DNA of 64,000 nt from an uncultured Opitutaceae bacterium (GCA_937902925.1 CALFNN010000069.1:1-64000); one strand, 5' to 3'; counted from the first letter of the stretch, positions 34,397 to 44,348 are shown. A program made the numbers and translations. The notes: generated from the sequence alone by a model not told the origin.

Positions 34397-35662
34397 ATGC
34401 TCCCTCGCCTCCACCTCCGGTCCAGTCTTTCCCCGGTCTTCTCACTCGCGCTGCTTGGCGCCGTGACCGCCCTCGGCGCCGATGCGCCGCGGCCGTGGCC
34501 GCCGGATCAGTTTCTCCCCGTCACGCTGGAGCGGATCGCCACGCTGCCTGCCACCGAGCAGCCGGCGTGGAAAGCCTACGTGATCGAGTCGGCCGCCCGG
34601 GCGCGGCGCCTCAGCGGCGACCGCGACTTGGTCGATCGCTCCCTGCAGAAGCCGAGCGAGGGTCCGCCCATACCGTCGCACTACAGCCAGGGTGTGCGGC
34701 TCGGCCAGCCGGCGGAGTATTACGCCTCGGAACCGGCCCGCGTGATCGCGGACCGGGTGGTAAGCTGGCAGGTGCCGACGGGCGGTTGGGTGAAGACGGG
34801 CGACTATTCCCGGGCGCGCGAGCCGAAGGACGACCTCCACGATGCCTGGAGCTTCGGCACGTTCGACAACGACTCGACCATTTATGAACTGCGTTACCTC
34901 GCGCTCGTGCTGCAGGCGGCCGGCCCGGAGGAGACCGAACGGACCCGCGCGTGGCGCGACTGCTTCATGCGCGGGCTCGATTTCGTCCTCGCGGCGCAAT
35001 ACCCGAACGGCGGATTTCCGCAGGTCTACCCGCTCGTGGGCTGGTATCACGATGCGATCACGCTGAACGACGATGCCATGGAGCACATCATCGAGCTCCT
35101 GCGCGACATCGACGCGCGCAAGTCGGAGTTTGCGTTCGTGCCCTCCGCGCTGGCCGCCGAGGCGGGCCGCCGCGTCGAGCGCGGGATCCAGTGCGTCCTC
35201 GCAATGCAGATCCGGAACGCCGCCGGCCAGCTCTCGGTCTGGGGCCAGCAGAACGACGCGTTGACGATGAAGCCGTGCGCGGCGCGCAACTTCGAGCCGA
35301 TCTCCGAGTGCTCGCTGGAGAGCGCGCATCTGCTGCGGTTTCTGATGACCGTGCCCAACCCATCGCCGGAAATCGTCACGGCCGTGGAGGCGGGCGTAAA
35401 GTGGATCGACCGCATGGCGCTCCATGACGTGGCGGTCGATCGCAACGACACGAAGGGCACCGGGCTCGTGGCGCGCCCGGGCGCGCCGCTGCTCTGGGCG
35501 CGATTCTACGAGATCGGCACCGGCAAGCCGATTTTCGGCGACCGCGACCGCACGATCCATTACCTCTTCGGCGAACTCTCCAACGAACGCCGCAAGGGCT
35601 ACGGCTGGTATGGCAACGGCGGCACCAGCGCGATCGAAGCCTATAAGACGTGGCGCCAGTAG
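34397..35662 (+). CDS. Pectate lyase (PL10 family), copy 2
   Basis: 421 residues, a tandem paralogue of the preceding gene. It has its own signal peptide (MLPRLHLRSSLSPVFSLALLG). Shared signatures include WPPDQFLPVTLERIATLP, GTFDNDSTIYELRYLAL, AAQYPNGGFPQVYPLVGWYHD, ARNFEPISECSLESA and PIFGDRDRTIHY. The segment GGWVKTGDY matches the usual PL10 family more closely than copy 1, which has GAWKKGIDY. The two copies probably differ in preferred chain length or methylation of pectate (inference). A hairpin without T-run lies just after the stop (35664-35690), before the convergent protease gene. Confidence 0.92.
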   Translation: MLPRLHLRSSLSPVFSLALLGAVTALGADAPRPWPPDQFLPVTLERIATLPATEQPAWKAYVIESAARARRLSGDRDLVDRSLQKPSEGPPIPSHYSQGVRLGQPAEYYASEPARVIADRVVSWQVPTGGWVKTGDYSRAREPKDDLHDAWSFGTFDNDSTIYELRYLALVLQAAGPEETERTRAWRDCFMRGLDFVLAAQYPNGGFPQVYPLVGWYHDAITLNDDAMEHIIELLRDIDARKSEFAFVPSALAAEAGRRVERGIQCVLAMQIRNAAGQLSVWGQQNDALTMKPCAARNFEPISECSLESAHLLRFLMTVPNPSPEIVTAVEAGVKWIDRMALHDVAVDRNDTKGTGLVARPGAPLLWARFYEIGTGKPIFGDRDRTIHYLFGELSNERRKGYGWYGNGGTSAIEAYKTWRQ

Positions 35663-35663
35663 G

Positions 35664-35690
35664 GCCGCGCCGAGGAAACCCGGGCGCGGC
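35664..35690. terminator. Possible bidirectional hairpin terminator
   Basis: GCCGCGCC (35664-35671) pairs with GGCGCGGC (35683-35690) around an 11-base loop, in the 33-base gap between the convergent PL10 and protease genes. No T-run on either strand, so termination is uncertain. Confidence 0.35.
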
Positions 35691-35695
35691 GCCGG

Positions 35696-37348
35696 TCACT
35701 TCGTCGGCGGCGTGAGGGTGCTGGATCGCCGGTTGTTGGCCGGCACCTGGTCGGTGATCCCGGGCGGGTTCACGAGCAGTGTCGTGAACTTGAGCCCGCT
35801 GCCGGCGGCCAGCGTCGCCGCGCTGACCGGTAGTTTCACCACGTAAATTCCGCCCGCCGCGACCGTGGGCAGATACTCGGTCGAGCCGGCGCCGCTCACG
35901 TCGACGTTGAGCGTCAGGCCGGTCACCGGCTGCGAGCTGCGGTTTTGCACGACAAACTCCATGGTGCCGGTCGCGGCGTCGTAGTAGTGGCTGGAGACCG
36001 CGGTATCGATCCGCGCGGGGTCGTTGCGGTTCATCGCCCAGCCGAGGTTGAGGATCCCGTTGCCGAAGTCAGGATCGGGTCCGGGCGCCCCGCCATCGCT
36101 CGTGGTCTGCTGGAGCACCTGCCACGCCTGCTGGGGACTGAGCCCGGGATTTTGCGACATCACCGCGGCGATCGAGCCGGCGACGATCGGCGAACTGATC
36201 GAGGTGCCGTCGACCGTCGCGCGCTGGCCGTCGAGCCACGCGGTCTGCACACCGTAGCCGGGAGCGGTGATCTGCAGTTGCGGCCCCGAATTGGAAAACG
36301 AGACCTGCTGCCCCGCGGCGTCGATCGCGCCGACGGAGATGACACGGGAATCCGCGGCGGGCCACGCGAGTTGCGCGGCCTGGTCGTTGCCGGCGGCGGC
36401 GACGATCACCGCCCCGTGCGCACTGGCGTAGGCGATGGCGGCGTCGAGGGCGGAGTTCGTCCCGTAGCCGCCGAGACTGATGTTGAGGATCTTCGCGCCG
36501 GCGTCGACCGCGGCGACGATGCCTTGTGCCACGGTGAAAATGTCGCTGGTGCCGTTCGCGTCGGTCACGCGAATGCTGAGCAGATTGGCCGCGGGCGCGA
36601 CCCCCGGGGCGTCGGCCGCGGCGCCGGCGGCCAGGGCGGCGACGGCGGTGCCGTGGCCGTCCTCGTTCCCGCTGCCGGCGGCGGTGCCGAGCCCGAGGTC
36701 GAGATAGCGGATCCGGCTCGAGCCGAACGTGGGATCGGGCGCGATGCCGGTGTCGAGAACGGCGATCGTGATCCCGTTGCCCCACTGGCCGTGGTCGCCA
36801 CTGACCCCGAGGAACTGGAGCGCGCGGTTGCCGAACGGCACCTGGTCGACGGCGGCGCGAGGATCCTTCGCTGGCGGGGCGGGAATGCTCATCATGTAGT
36901 TGGGCGACGCGTCGGCGTAGTCGGCGGGATTCTGAAGCAGGTCGGCTTTGAGCGAAGCGAACGTATCGGCCCGCACCCGGACCGTCCTCAGGCCGTCGAG
37001 CTGGCCGACCACGGTGAGGCCGGCCTGCTGCGCCCGCGCGAGGAAGCGGCGGTAGGCCGCGTCGTCCTTAAACGAGAGGACGACTTCGCGCGCGCGCGCG
37101 TTGCCGCGGGCCAGCAGATTCTGGAGCGTTGCGAGCAGCGACTGTCCGGCCGGAGTCGGCGCTGACGCCTCGCGCGGGGAAGGAGATGTGGATGCGGCGG
37201 ATTCCGCGGAAACGGCCGCATCGAGCGGGTGGGCCGCTTGCCGTCGCGACCGCGCGTTCTCACGATCCTGCGTCCAAAGCCAGAGCAGGACGAGTGCGCA
37301 GGCGGCGCCCACCGAGATCGCAAGGAGGGTGGGGCGGTTTGGATTCAT
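35696..37348 (-). CDS. Membrane-anchored subtilisin-like (S8) serine protease
   Basis: 550 residues. An N-terminal helix (about 8-26) serves as signal anchor. An I9-like propeptide domain follows (about 85-155, VVLSFKDDAAYRRFLARAQQ). The catalytic domain (about 165-450) has Asp199 in VLDTGIAP, His232 in EDGHGTAVA, the oxyanion Asn321 in AAGND, and Ser383 in GTSISSP, so it should be active. A C-terminal beta-sandwich (about 460-550, CARDB-like, VQNRSSQPVTGLTLNVDV) may bind substrate or surface. The start at 37348 begins the anchor. It is divergent from the GT-C/TPR array (159 bases) and convergent with PL10 copy 2. Confidence 0.92.
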   Translation of the reverse strand: MNPNRPTLLAISVGAACALVLLWLWTQDRENARSRRQAAHPLDAAVSAESAASTSPSPREASAPTPAGQSLLATLQNLLARGNARAREVVLSFKDDAAYRRFLARAQQAGLTVVGQLDGLRTVRVRADTFASLKADLLQNPADYADASPNYMMSIPAPPAKDPRAAVDQVPFGNRALQFLGVSGDHGQWGNGITIAVLDTGIAPDPTFGSSRIRYLDLGLGTAAGSGNEDGHGTAVAALAAGAAADAPGVAPAANLLSIRVTDANGTSDIFTVAQGIVAAVDAGAKILNISLGGYGTNSALDAAIAYASAHGAVIVAAAGNDQAAQLAWPAADSRVISVGAIDAAGQQVSFSNSGPQLQITAPGYGVQTAWLDGQRATVDGTSISSPIVAGSIAAVMSQNPGLSPQQAWQVLQQTTSDGGAPGPDPDFGNGILNLGWAMNRNDPARIDTAVSSHYYDAATGTMEFVVQNRSSQPVTGLTLNVDVSGAGSTEYLPTVAAGGIYVVKLPVSAATLAAGSGLKFTTLLVNPPGITDQVPANNRRSSTLTPPTK

Positions 37349-37507
37349 GGACGGGTGGGACCGGCGTGCCGGCGAAAGGTGTCGGTCGATCGCGGCGGCC
37401 GCGGGCCACCCCGGCATCATTCCGCGGGCGTGGTCCCACGGCAAGGCCGGCGTGGAAAATTCCGTGATTGGAATCGATTCTCCGCTGCGTTGGTAATCTG
37501 CCCGGCG

Positions 37508-39793
37508 GTGAACCTGAACCTACCCAATGCCCGGCCGGCTCCGCCGGCGGTGGCGCGACGCCCCGGCATCGCGCCCGCCGCGCTGCTCCTCGTGCTCGCG
37601 GGGCTGGTTGCGTATGCCGCGACGTTTTCGGTCCCGTTCCTCTACGACGACGAGGGGGCGGTCGTGCGCAACGAAAGCCTCCGGCACTGGTGGCCTCTTT
37701 CCCAAGTGCTGTTTCCGCCGCAGGCCGACGCCTACGCGGCCGGGCTCACGACGGCGGGCCGGCCCGTGCTCAACCTGTCGCTGGCGTCGAATTACGCGAT
37801 CAGCGGCGACGCGGTGTGGAGCTACCACGCGTTCAATCTGCTCGTGCACCTCGCGGCGGCGCTGGTGCTCTTCGGCCTGGTGCGCCGGACGCTGCTTCAA
37901 CCGGGCTGGGCGGCGCGCCGCGATGACCGCACGGCGACGACGATGGCATGGGCGGGCGCCGCGCTCTGGCTGTTGCACCCGCTGCAGACCGAGGCCGTGA
38001 CCTACGTGTCGCAGCGCGCGGAATCGCTGATGGGTTTGTTTTTCCTGCTGACGCTGTATGCCTTTGCGCGCGGCGTGCAGGCGGAGAAACCGGGACGTTG
38101 GTTTTTGCTCTGCACGACCGGCTGTCTCCTCGGGATGGCGACGAAGGAGGTGATGGTGGGTGCGCCGCTGCTGGTGTTGCTCTACGATCGAACGTTTGTC
38201 GCCGGTTCATTCGGGTCCGCGTTGCGAAAACGCGGGTCGCTTTATCTTGCGCTGGCGGCGACGTGGATGCTGCTGGGCGCCCTGGTGATGAGCACGGGCG
38301 GCAATCGCGGCGGCACCGCCGGATTTGGCGTCGGGGTGTCGCCGTGGGCCTACTGGGCAACGCAGTTTCAGGCGATCACGCGCTACCTCGCGCTGAGCTT
38401 CTGGCCGCGGCCGCTGGTGTTCGAATACGGTGCGTTTTGGACCAAAGGGGTGGGTGACGTCCTGCCTTACGCCGCGGTCGTGCTGCCGCTGATCGCGGGC
38501 GCGATTGTTGCGCTGTGGCGCTGGCCGGCGGTGGGATTCGTCGGCGCCTGGTTTTTCGTGATCCTGGCGCCGACCTCGCTGACGCCCGGCACGCAGCAGA
38601 TGATCGTCGAGCACCGGATGTATTTGCCGCTCGCGGCGGTCGTCGTGCTGGCGGTCCTCGGTGTGGAGCGCGGGATGGGTCGGCGCGGCCTTTGGCTGTT
38701 CTTTCCGGTCGCCGCCGTTTGCCTGTTTCTCACCCGGCAGCGCAATGCCGACTACCGCACCGAGACGGTGCTTTGGGCCGACACGGTTGCCAAGCGTCCC
38801 GCCAACGCCCGGGCGCACTACAACCTGGGTCACGCCTTTTCCGAAAGCGGCCGGATGGCGGAAGCCGCGCGGGAGTATGCGGCCGCGCTGAAATTGCGGC
38901 CCGGCTACGCCGAGGCGCACAATAACCTTGGCAATGCCCTCTCGCTCCTCGGCCGGCTGGCCGAGGCGATCCCGCACTATGAGGAAGCACTGCGGCTCCA
39001 GCCGGCCTATGCCAACGCGCACTACAACCTCGGCTGTGCGCTGGTCGAGGCCGGGCGTGTGCCGGAGGCGATCGAACATTTAGCGACGTCGGCCCGGCTG
39101 CAGCCCGCCGTTGCCGAGGTTCGCTACAATCTCGCGGGAGCGCTCGCACGGGCCGGCCGCGACGCGGATGCGCTCGCGGCCTATAGTGCGGCGCTCGAAC
39201 TCCGGCCGGACTACCCCGAGGCCCTCAACGACCGGGCCAACCTGCTGGGGCGCCTCGGCCGGGAGGCGGATGCCTTCGTCGACTACGAGGCGGCGCTGCG
39301 CCTGGCTCCGGCGTATGCCGACGCGCATGTCAACTTCGCGAATGCCCTCGTGAGATCCGGCCGGGCGGTCGAGGCGCTCGCCCACTACGCGACCGCGCTC
39401 CGCCTGCGGCCGGATTCCGCGGTGGCGCACTACAACTTCGGCAACGCGCTCCTCGGGCTCGGGCGCCTCGACGAGGCGGTCGCGCACTATCGCGAAGCCA
39501 CGCGGCTCGCCCCCGATCTTGCCGGGGCCCACCACAACCTGGCACTTGCGCTCGTCCGGCTGGGCCGGCCGGGCGACGCCTTGGCGGCCTACGAGCGCAC
39601 GTTGCAACTTGCGCCCGGTTCGGCGGTCGCCCGCCACAATTTCTCGCTCGCGCTCGCCCAACTGGGCCGCGAGGACGATGCCATCGCGCAGGACGAGATC
39701 GCGCTCCGGCTCCAGCCCGATTTTCCCGCCGCCCGCGACCATCTCGCTTTTCTGCGCCGGCGGCTTCACCCCGGCCCCGCTGGCGCCCAATGA
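37508..39793 (+). CDS. TMTC-like GT-C glycosyltransferase with TPRs, paralogue 1 (subfamily A)
   Basis: 761 residues from a GTG start; the frame has no ATG before the first helix. The first ~430 residues form about 10-11 membrane helices. After helix 1 comes the periplasmic acidic motif FLYDDEGAVVRN, placed like the catalytic loop of GT-C enzymes. Further conserved blocks are GRPVLNLSLASNYAISG, LHPLQTEAVTYVSQRAESLMG, MATKEVMV, STGGNRGGTAGFG and TSLTPGTQQMIVEHRMYLP. These correspond to the TMTC protein O-mannosyltransferase-like family. About nine TPRs follow. It opens the array; the next gene overlaps its stop by four bases. Confidence 0.85.
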   Translation: MNLNLPNARPAPPAVARRPGIAPAALLLVLAGLVAYAATFSVPFLYDDEGAVVRNESLRHWWPLSQVLFPPQADAYAAGLTTAGRPVLNLSLASNYAISGDAVWSYHAFNLLVHLAAALVLFGLVRRTLLQPGWAARRDDRTATTMAWAGAALWLLHPLQTEAVTYVSQRAESLMGLFFLLTLYAFARGVQAEKPGRWFLLCTTGCLLGMATKEVMVGAPLLVLLYDRTFVAGSFGSALRKRGSLYLALAATWMLLGALVMSTGGNRGGTAGFGVGVSPWAYWATQFQAITRYLALSFWPRPLVFEYGAFWTKGVGDVLPYAAVVLPLIAGAIVALWRWPAVGFVGAWFFVILAPTSLTPGTQQMIVEHRMYLPLAAVVVLAVLGVERGMGRRGLWLFFPVAAVCLFLTRQRNADYRTETVLWADTVAKRPANARAHYNLGHAFSESGRMAEAAREYAAALKLRPGYAEAHNNLGNALSLLGRLAEAIPHYEEALRLQPAYANAHYNLGCALVEAGRVPEAIEHLATSARLQPAVAEVRYNLAGALARAGRDADALAAYSAALELRPDYPEALNDRANLLGRLGREADAFVDYEAALRLAPAYADAHVNFANALVRSGRAVEALAHYATALRLRPDSAVAHYNFGNALLGLGRLDEAVAHYREATRLAPDLAGAHHNLALALVRLGRPGDALAAYERTLQLAPGSAVARHNFSLALAQLGREDDAIAQDEIALRLQPDFPAARDHLAFLRRRLHPGPAGAQ

Positions 39794-41850
39794 TCCCGGT
39801 CCCGTGCGGTCGGGCGAGAATCCGGTTTCCCTCGGAACGATTCCCCGCTGTTGTGGGCGCCGTGAACCCTCCTGACGCCACTGCCACGACCGACCGGGCC
39901 GGCCTGTCGCGGGGCGGTTGGCGCGTGGGAGCCGCGATCATCGTTCTCGCGGGAGTGCTGGCCTATGGCCGCACGTTCTCGGCGCCGTTCATCTTCGACG
40001 ATCATGCATCGATCGTCGACAACCCGTCGATCCGGCACCTGTGGCCGCTGACCGGTCCGCTGACGCCCCCGCATGCGGACGGTGTCACGGTGGGAGGCCG
40101 GCCGGTCGTCAACCTGACGCTGGCGGTGAATTATGCGCTCAGCGGGGAAGCCGTGTGGAGCTACCACGCGCTGAACCTGCTGATCCACCTCGGCGGCGGC
40201 TTGGTGTTGTTCGGACTGGTCCGCCGCACGCTGGCGAGCCCGATGTTGGCGAAGCGGTTCGGCGCCGACGCCGGGGTGCTGGCGCTCGCCGTCGCCGCGC
40301 TCTGGACGCTGCACCCGCTCCAGACCGAATCCGTCACCTATGTTGCGCAACGCGCCGAGTCGCTCGCGGGCTGCTTCTTTTTGCTGACGCTCTATGCCTT
40401 TGCGCGCGGGACGCGCCGTGACGTCCTGCGTGAAAACCAAACCGCGCCGCCAAGCGGAAGCGGCCGGGGCTGGCTGGTCTTAAGTGCGACGGTCTGCGCC
40501 ATCGGCATGGCGACCAAGGAGGTCATGGCGCCGGCCCCGTTGCTCGTGCTGCTCTATGACCGGACGTTCGTCGCCGGATCGTTGCGCGGCGCGTGGCGGC
40601 AACGCCGCGGATTTTATCTGACGCTCGCCGTCACGTGGCTGCCGCTCGGCTGGCTCGCGCTGGGCACGGCGGGTCGTGGCGGCACGGCGGGTTTCGACAC
40701 ACCGGTTTCGGTTTGGCACTACCTGCTCACCCAGTGCGGCGCGATCACGCGCTATTTGCGGCTCGTTTTTCTCCCGCATCCGCTGGTCTTCGACTATGGC
40801 GTCGACGTCGTGACAAGCGTTTCCGCCGCCGTGTTACCCGGGTTGCTGTTGCTCGCGCTGCTCGGGGCGACGGCGGTCGCGCTGGTGCGCCGGCCGGCGT
40901 GGGGATTCCTCGGGACATTCTTTTTTGCGATTCTCGCGCCGAGTTCGAGTTTCGTCCCGGTGGCATCGCAACCCGTCGCCGAGCACCGGATGTATCTGCC
41001 GCTGGCCGCGGTCCTCGCCGGGCTGGTGCTCGGCGTCCATGCCTGGCGCGGGCGCCGGGCGCTTTGGCTCTGGGCCGCCTCCGCGCTGCTATGCGGCGCG
41101 ATGACCTGGCAGCGCAACGAAACGTATCGCAGCGAACTCGCTCTGTGGAGCGACACCGTGCAGCGCCGCCCCGGCAACGCGCGGGCGCAGAGCAATCTGG
41201 GCAACGCCTTGCTCGCCGCCGGTCAAGCGTCGGATGCAGCGGCCCATTACGAGGAGGCGCTGCGCCTGAGTCCCGACTACGCCGACGCCGAAAACAATCT
41301 CGGCCGGGCGCTCGTGCAGCTGGGCCGCGCGCCCGACGCGATTCCACACTACGAGGCCGCGCTTCACGCCAAGCCCGGCTCGATCGAGGTGCTGACGAAC
41401 CTTGGCAGCGCGCTCGTGCAGGGCGGCCGCGCGCGCGAGGCCGTCCCGATTTACGAACGTGCGCTGCAACTCGCGCCCCAGGCCATCGGCCCGCGCTATA
41501 ACCTGGCGAATGCGCTCTTCCGTCTTGGCGACCTGGCGGCGGCGGCGGCCCATTACTCCGAGGTCGTCAGACTCGCGCCGGACCACCTCGACGCGCGTTT
41601 CAATCTCGCCGCCACGCTGCTCCGGCTCGGCCGCATTCCCGGGGCGACCGCGGCCTACGAGGACCTCTTGCGTCGCGCCCCGAACGACGCCGCGGCGCAT
41701 GCGGAGCTTGCCAACATTCTCGCCCACACCGATCGCGTGGCGGACGCCATCGCCCACTACGAGACGGCACTGCGGCTCCAGCCGGATTTTCCCGCCGCCC
41801 GCGCCGAGCTCGATCGCTTGCGTGCGTTGCGCGCGGACGCAAAACCGTGA
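39790..41850 (+). CDS. TMTC-like GT-C glycosyltransferase with TPRs, paralogue 2 (subfamily B)
   Basis: 686 residues from the ATG at 39790, which overlaps the previous stop (ATGA). A GTG at 39862 would align better with paralogue 1's N-terminus. It has the same plan as paralogue 1, with FIFDDHASIVDNPSIRHLW after helix 1. Its late loops differ: the STGGNRGG block reads GTAGRGGTAGFD, the YG segment reads HPLVFDYGVDVV, and the last loop reads SSSFVPVASQPVAEHRMYLP. These mark subfamily B, shared with paralogue 5. Six TPRs follow. The last repeats (NDAAAHAELAN, DFPAARAEL) nearly repeat those of paralogue 3. Confidence 0.85.
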   Translation: MIPVPCGRARIRFPSERFPAVVGAVNPPDATATTDRAGLSRGGWRVGAAIIVLAGVLAYGRTFSAPFIFDDHASIVDNPSIRHLWPLTGPLTPPHADGVTVGGRPVVNLTLAVNYALSGEAVWSYHALNLLIHLGGGLVLFGLVRRTLASPMLAKRFGADAGVLALAVAALWTLHPLQTESVTYVAQRAESLAGCFFLLTLYAFARGTRRDVLRENQTAPPSGSGRGWLVLSATVCAIGMATKEVMAPAPLLVLLYDRTFVAGSLRGAWRQRRGFYLTLAVTWLPLGWLALGTAGRGGTAGFDTPVSVWHYLLTQCGAITRYLRLVFLPHPLVFDYGVDVVTSVSAAVLPGLLLLALLGATAVALVRRPAWGFLGTFFFAILAPSSSFVPVASQPVAEHRMYLPLAAVLAGLVLGVHAWRGRRALWLWAASALLCGAMTWQRNETYRSELALWSDTVQRRPGNARAQSNLGNALLAAGQASDAAAHYEEALRLSPDYADAENNLGRALVQLGRAPDAIPHYEAALHAKPGSIEVLTNLGSALVQGGRAREAVPIYERALQLAPQAIGPRYNLANALFRLGDLAAAAAHYSEVVRLAPDHLDARFNLAATLLRLGRIPGATAAYEDLLRRAPNDAAAHAELANILAHTDRVADAIAHYETALRLQPDFPAARAELDRLRALRADAKP

Positions 41851-44339
41851 GCCGTCAACCGATGTCCGGACTCGCGCAACTCCCCGCTTCGCCGCCCGCG
41901 CGGCCCATCCCCTGGCCCGCGGCGTTGCTGGTGCTCGCGATTTTTGCCGTCTATGCCGACAGCCTGACCGGGCCTTTTGTCTACGACGACATTCCCTCGA
42001 TCGCCGCCAATCCCACCATCCGGGATCTCGCGGATTGGCCCGACCTGCTGCTGCCGCCGAGCGCCGGCGGCGTGACGGTCAGCGGCCGGCCCGTGCTCAA
42101 TCTCTCGTTCGCGTTAAACTATGCGATCAGCGGCTCCGCGGTGTGGAGTTATCACGCGCTGAACATCCTCATCCACACCGGCGCGGCCCTGCTGCTGTTC
42201 GGCATCGTCAGGCGCACGGTGGGCCGGTCGCCGTTGCGGGATCGTTTCGGTGCCGTCGCCGCACCGCTCGCATTCGCTGTTGCCGCTTTGTGGGCGCTGC
42301 ATCCGTTGCAGACCCAGGCCATCACCTACACTGTGCAACGCGCCGAGTCGTTGATGGGATTTTTCTATCTGTTGACGCTTTACGCCTTCGTGCGCGCGAC
42401 CGGGGCGCAATCGACGGACGCCTCCCGGAATCAAGGTGGCGACCGCGGCTGGCTGATGACCTCCGTGGCAGCCTGTGCGCTGGGGATGGCCACGAAGGAA
42501 GTCATGGTCACGGCGCCGGTAATGGTCCTGCTCTACGACCGGACATTGGTCGGCGGTTCGTTTGGCGGCGCGTGGCGCGAACGTCGGCGCTTTTATCTCG
42601 CGCTGGGCGCGACGTGGCTGCTGCTGGCGGGCCTCGTGCTGAGCACCGGCGGCAACCGCGGGGGCTCCATCGGTCCGGGGGTTGGGGTGTCGGCATGGGC
42701 TTATGGGTTGACGCAGTTCGAGGCGGTCACGCGCTATCTCGGACTGAGCATCTGGCCACACCCGCTGGTTTTCGAATATGGGACATTCTGGGTCCACGGC
42801 TTTCCCGACGTGCTGCCGTCTGCCGTGGTCGTGCTGGCGTTGATCGGCGTCACGATCCACGGCCTGTGGAAAAACTCGGCCGTCGGTTTCGCCGGCGCAT
42901 GGCTGTTTGGAATTCTCGCGCCCTCCTCGCTCAGCCCCGGGACGACGCAGATGATCGTCGAGCACCGGATGTATCTGCCGCTTGCGGCGGTCGTCGCCCT
43001 GGTCGTGCTCGCCGCGCAGGCGCGATTTGGCGGACGGGCGCTGCTCGGCTGCGGTGTCGCTGCGCTGGCCTTGGGCGCTGCGACCGCGTGCCGCAATCGC
43101 GATTATCGTTCGGCGATCATCCTCTGGTCGGAAACGCTCGCGCGGCGGCCCGATAACCCGCGGGCCCGCGAGAACCTTGGCGAAGCGTTCGTCAAGGCTG
43201 GGCGGGTTCGCGAAGGCATTGCGCAATACGAGGCGGCCGTCCGCCTGCAGCCCGACGACGCGCAGTTCCACTACAATCTCGGCCTGGCGCTCGCCGGGAC
43301 GGGTGACCGGCCCGCCGCCATCGGGCAATACGAGATCGCGGTGCGGCTGGCGCCGGACGACGCCAACATCCATAACAACCTTGCGCTGGCCTGCGCGGCG
43401 TCCGGACAAACGGCCGCCGCGCTGGTTCACGCGGCGCTGGCGGCGCGGCTCATGCCGGACAATCCCGAGATGCACTATAATTTCGCCCTCTACCTCGATG
43501 GGGCCGGCCGCACGCTGGAGGCGGTGGCGGAATACGAGGCGGCCTTGCGGCTGCGGCCCGATTACGCCGAGGCGCACAACAACCTGGGCAATGCGGCGCT
43601 CCGGCTCGGGCGCGTGCCGGAGGCGGTGGCCCATTACGAACGGGCGCTCCGCATCGATCCGAATTCGGTCGAGGCCCACAGCAACCTCGGCTTCGCGCTG
43701 CTGAAGCTCGGCCGCCAGTCGGAAGCCGTCGTGCACTACGAGGCCGTGCTGAAACTCGCGCCGGCCGACGCCACCGCGCACCGCAATCTCGGCGATCTCG
43801 CACTGGCGGCCGGTCGCGCGGCCGAGGCGATTGCGCACTACGACGCGGCCCTGCGGACCAAACCCGACGACGTGGTGACGCTGACCGGCCTGGGTCGTGC
43901 GCTCGCGCAGGCCGGGCGGGTGCGCGAGGCGGTGACGACCGATGAGCGGGCGCTGCAACTTGCGCCCGATGCCGTCGGCACGCGCTACAATCTCGCGAAC
44001 GCGTGGTTTCAGCTCGGCGACTTCGCTGCGGCGGCCGCGCGTTACGAGGAGGTCGTGCGATTGCAGCCTGGCTTCGGCGACGCGCGTTTCAATCTTGCCG
44101 CGGCGCTGGTCCGGCTCGGCCGGCTTTCGGAGGCGGTTGAGTGCTACGAGGAATTGCTGCGTCGCACACCGAACGACGCCGCAGCCCATGCGGAGCTGGC
44201 CAATCTCTTTGCGCATCTCGGCCGCCCCGCCGAGGCGATCGCCCACTACGAGACTGCGCTGCGGTTGAATCCCGATTTTCCGGCGGCCCGCGCGGAACTC
44301 GAGCGGCTTCGTGAAACGCCGGGTGGGGCGAGGCCGTAG
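41847..44339 (+). CDS. TMTC-like GT-C glycosyltransferase with TPRs, paralogue 3 (subfamily A)
   Basis: 830 residues from GTG 41847, overlapping the previous stop (GTGA); ATG 41862 is an alternative. The membrane domain shows FVYDDIPSIAANPTIRD, GRPVLNLSFALNYAISG, LHPLQTQAITYTVQRAESLMG, STGGNRGGSIGPG and SSLSPGTTQMIVEHRMYLP, the subfamily A signature. It has the longest TPR domain in the array, about eleven repeats. The final repeats resemble those of paralogue 2 although the membrane domains belong to different subfamilies. GT-C enzymes use a lipid-linked sugar and act on the periplasmic side; TPRs may hold the acceptor (inference). Confidence 0.85.
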   Translation: MSRQPMSGLAQLPASPPARPIPWPAALLVLAIFAVYADSLTGPFVYDDIPSIAANPTIRDLADWPDLLLPPSAGGVTVSGRPVLNLSFALNYAISGSAVWSYHALNILIHTGAALLLFGIVRRTVGRSPLRDRFGAVAAPLAFAVAALWALHPLQTQAITYTVQRAESLMGFFYLLTLYAFVRATGAQSTDASRNQGGDRGWLMTSVAACALGMATKEVMVTAPVMVLLYDRTLVGGSFGGAWRERRRFYLALGATWLLLAGLVLSTGGNRGGSIGPGVGVSAWAYGLTQFEAVTRYLGLSIWPHPLVFEYGTFWVHGFPDVLPSAVVVLALIGVTIHGLWKNSAVGFAGAWLFGILAPSSLSPGTTQMIVEHRMYLPLAAVVALVVLAAQARFGGRALLGCGVAALALGAATACRNRDYRSAIILWSETLARRPDNPRARENLGEAFVKAGRVREGIAQYEAAVRLQPDDAQFHYNLGLALAGTGDRPAAIGQYEIAVRLAPDDANIHNNLALACAASGQTAAALVHAALAARLMPDNPEMHYNFALYLDGAGRTLEAVAEYEAALRLRPDYAEAHNNLGNAALRLGRVPEAVAHYERALRIDPNSVEAHSNLGFALLKLGRQSEAVVHYEAVLKLAPADATAHRNLGDLALAAGRAAEAIAHYDAALRTKPDDVVTLTGLGRALAQAGRVREAVTTDERALQLAPDAVGTRYNLANAWFQLGDFAAAAARYEEVVRLQPGFGDARFNLAAALVRLGRLSEAVECYEELLRRTPNDAAAHAELANLFAHLGRPAEAIAHYETALRLNPDFPAARAELERLRETPGGARP

Positions 44340-44348
44340 CCGTTCCCG

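Noticed and set aside
37471-37499. GAATCGATTC palindrome and TGGTAATCT as promoter of the GT-C array
   Set aside because: The only -35-like hexamer, TTGGAA, is 20 bases from the -10-like sequence, so the promoter is not supported.
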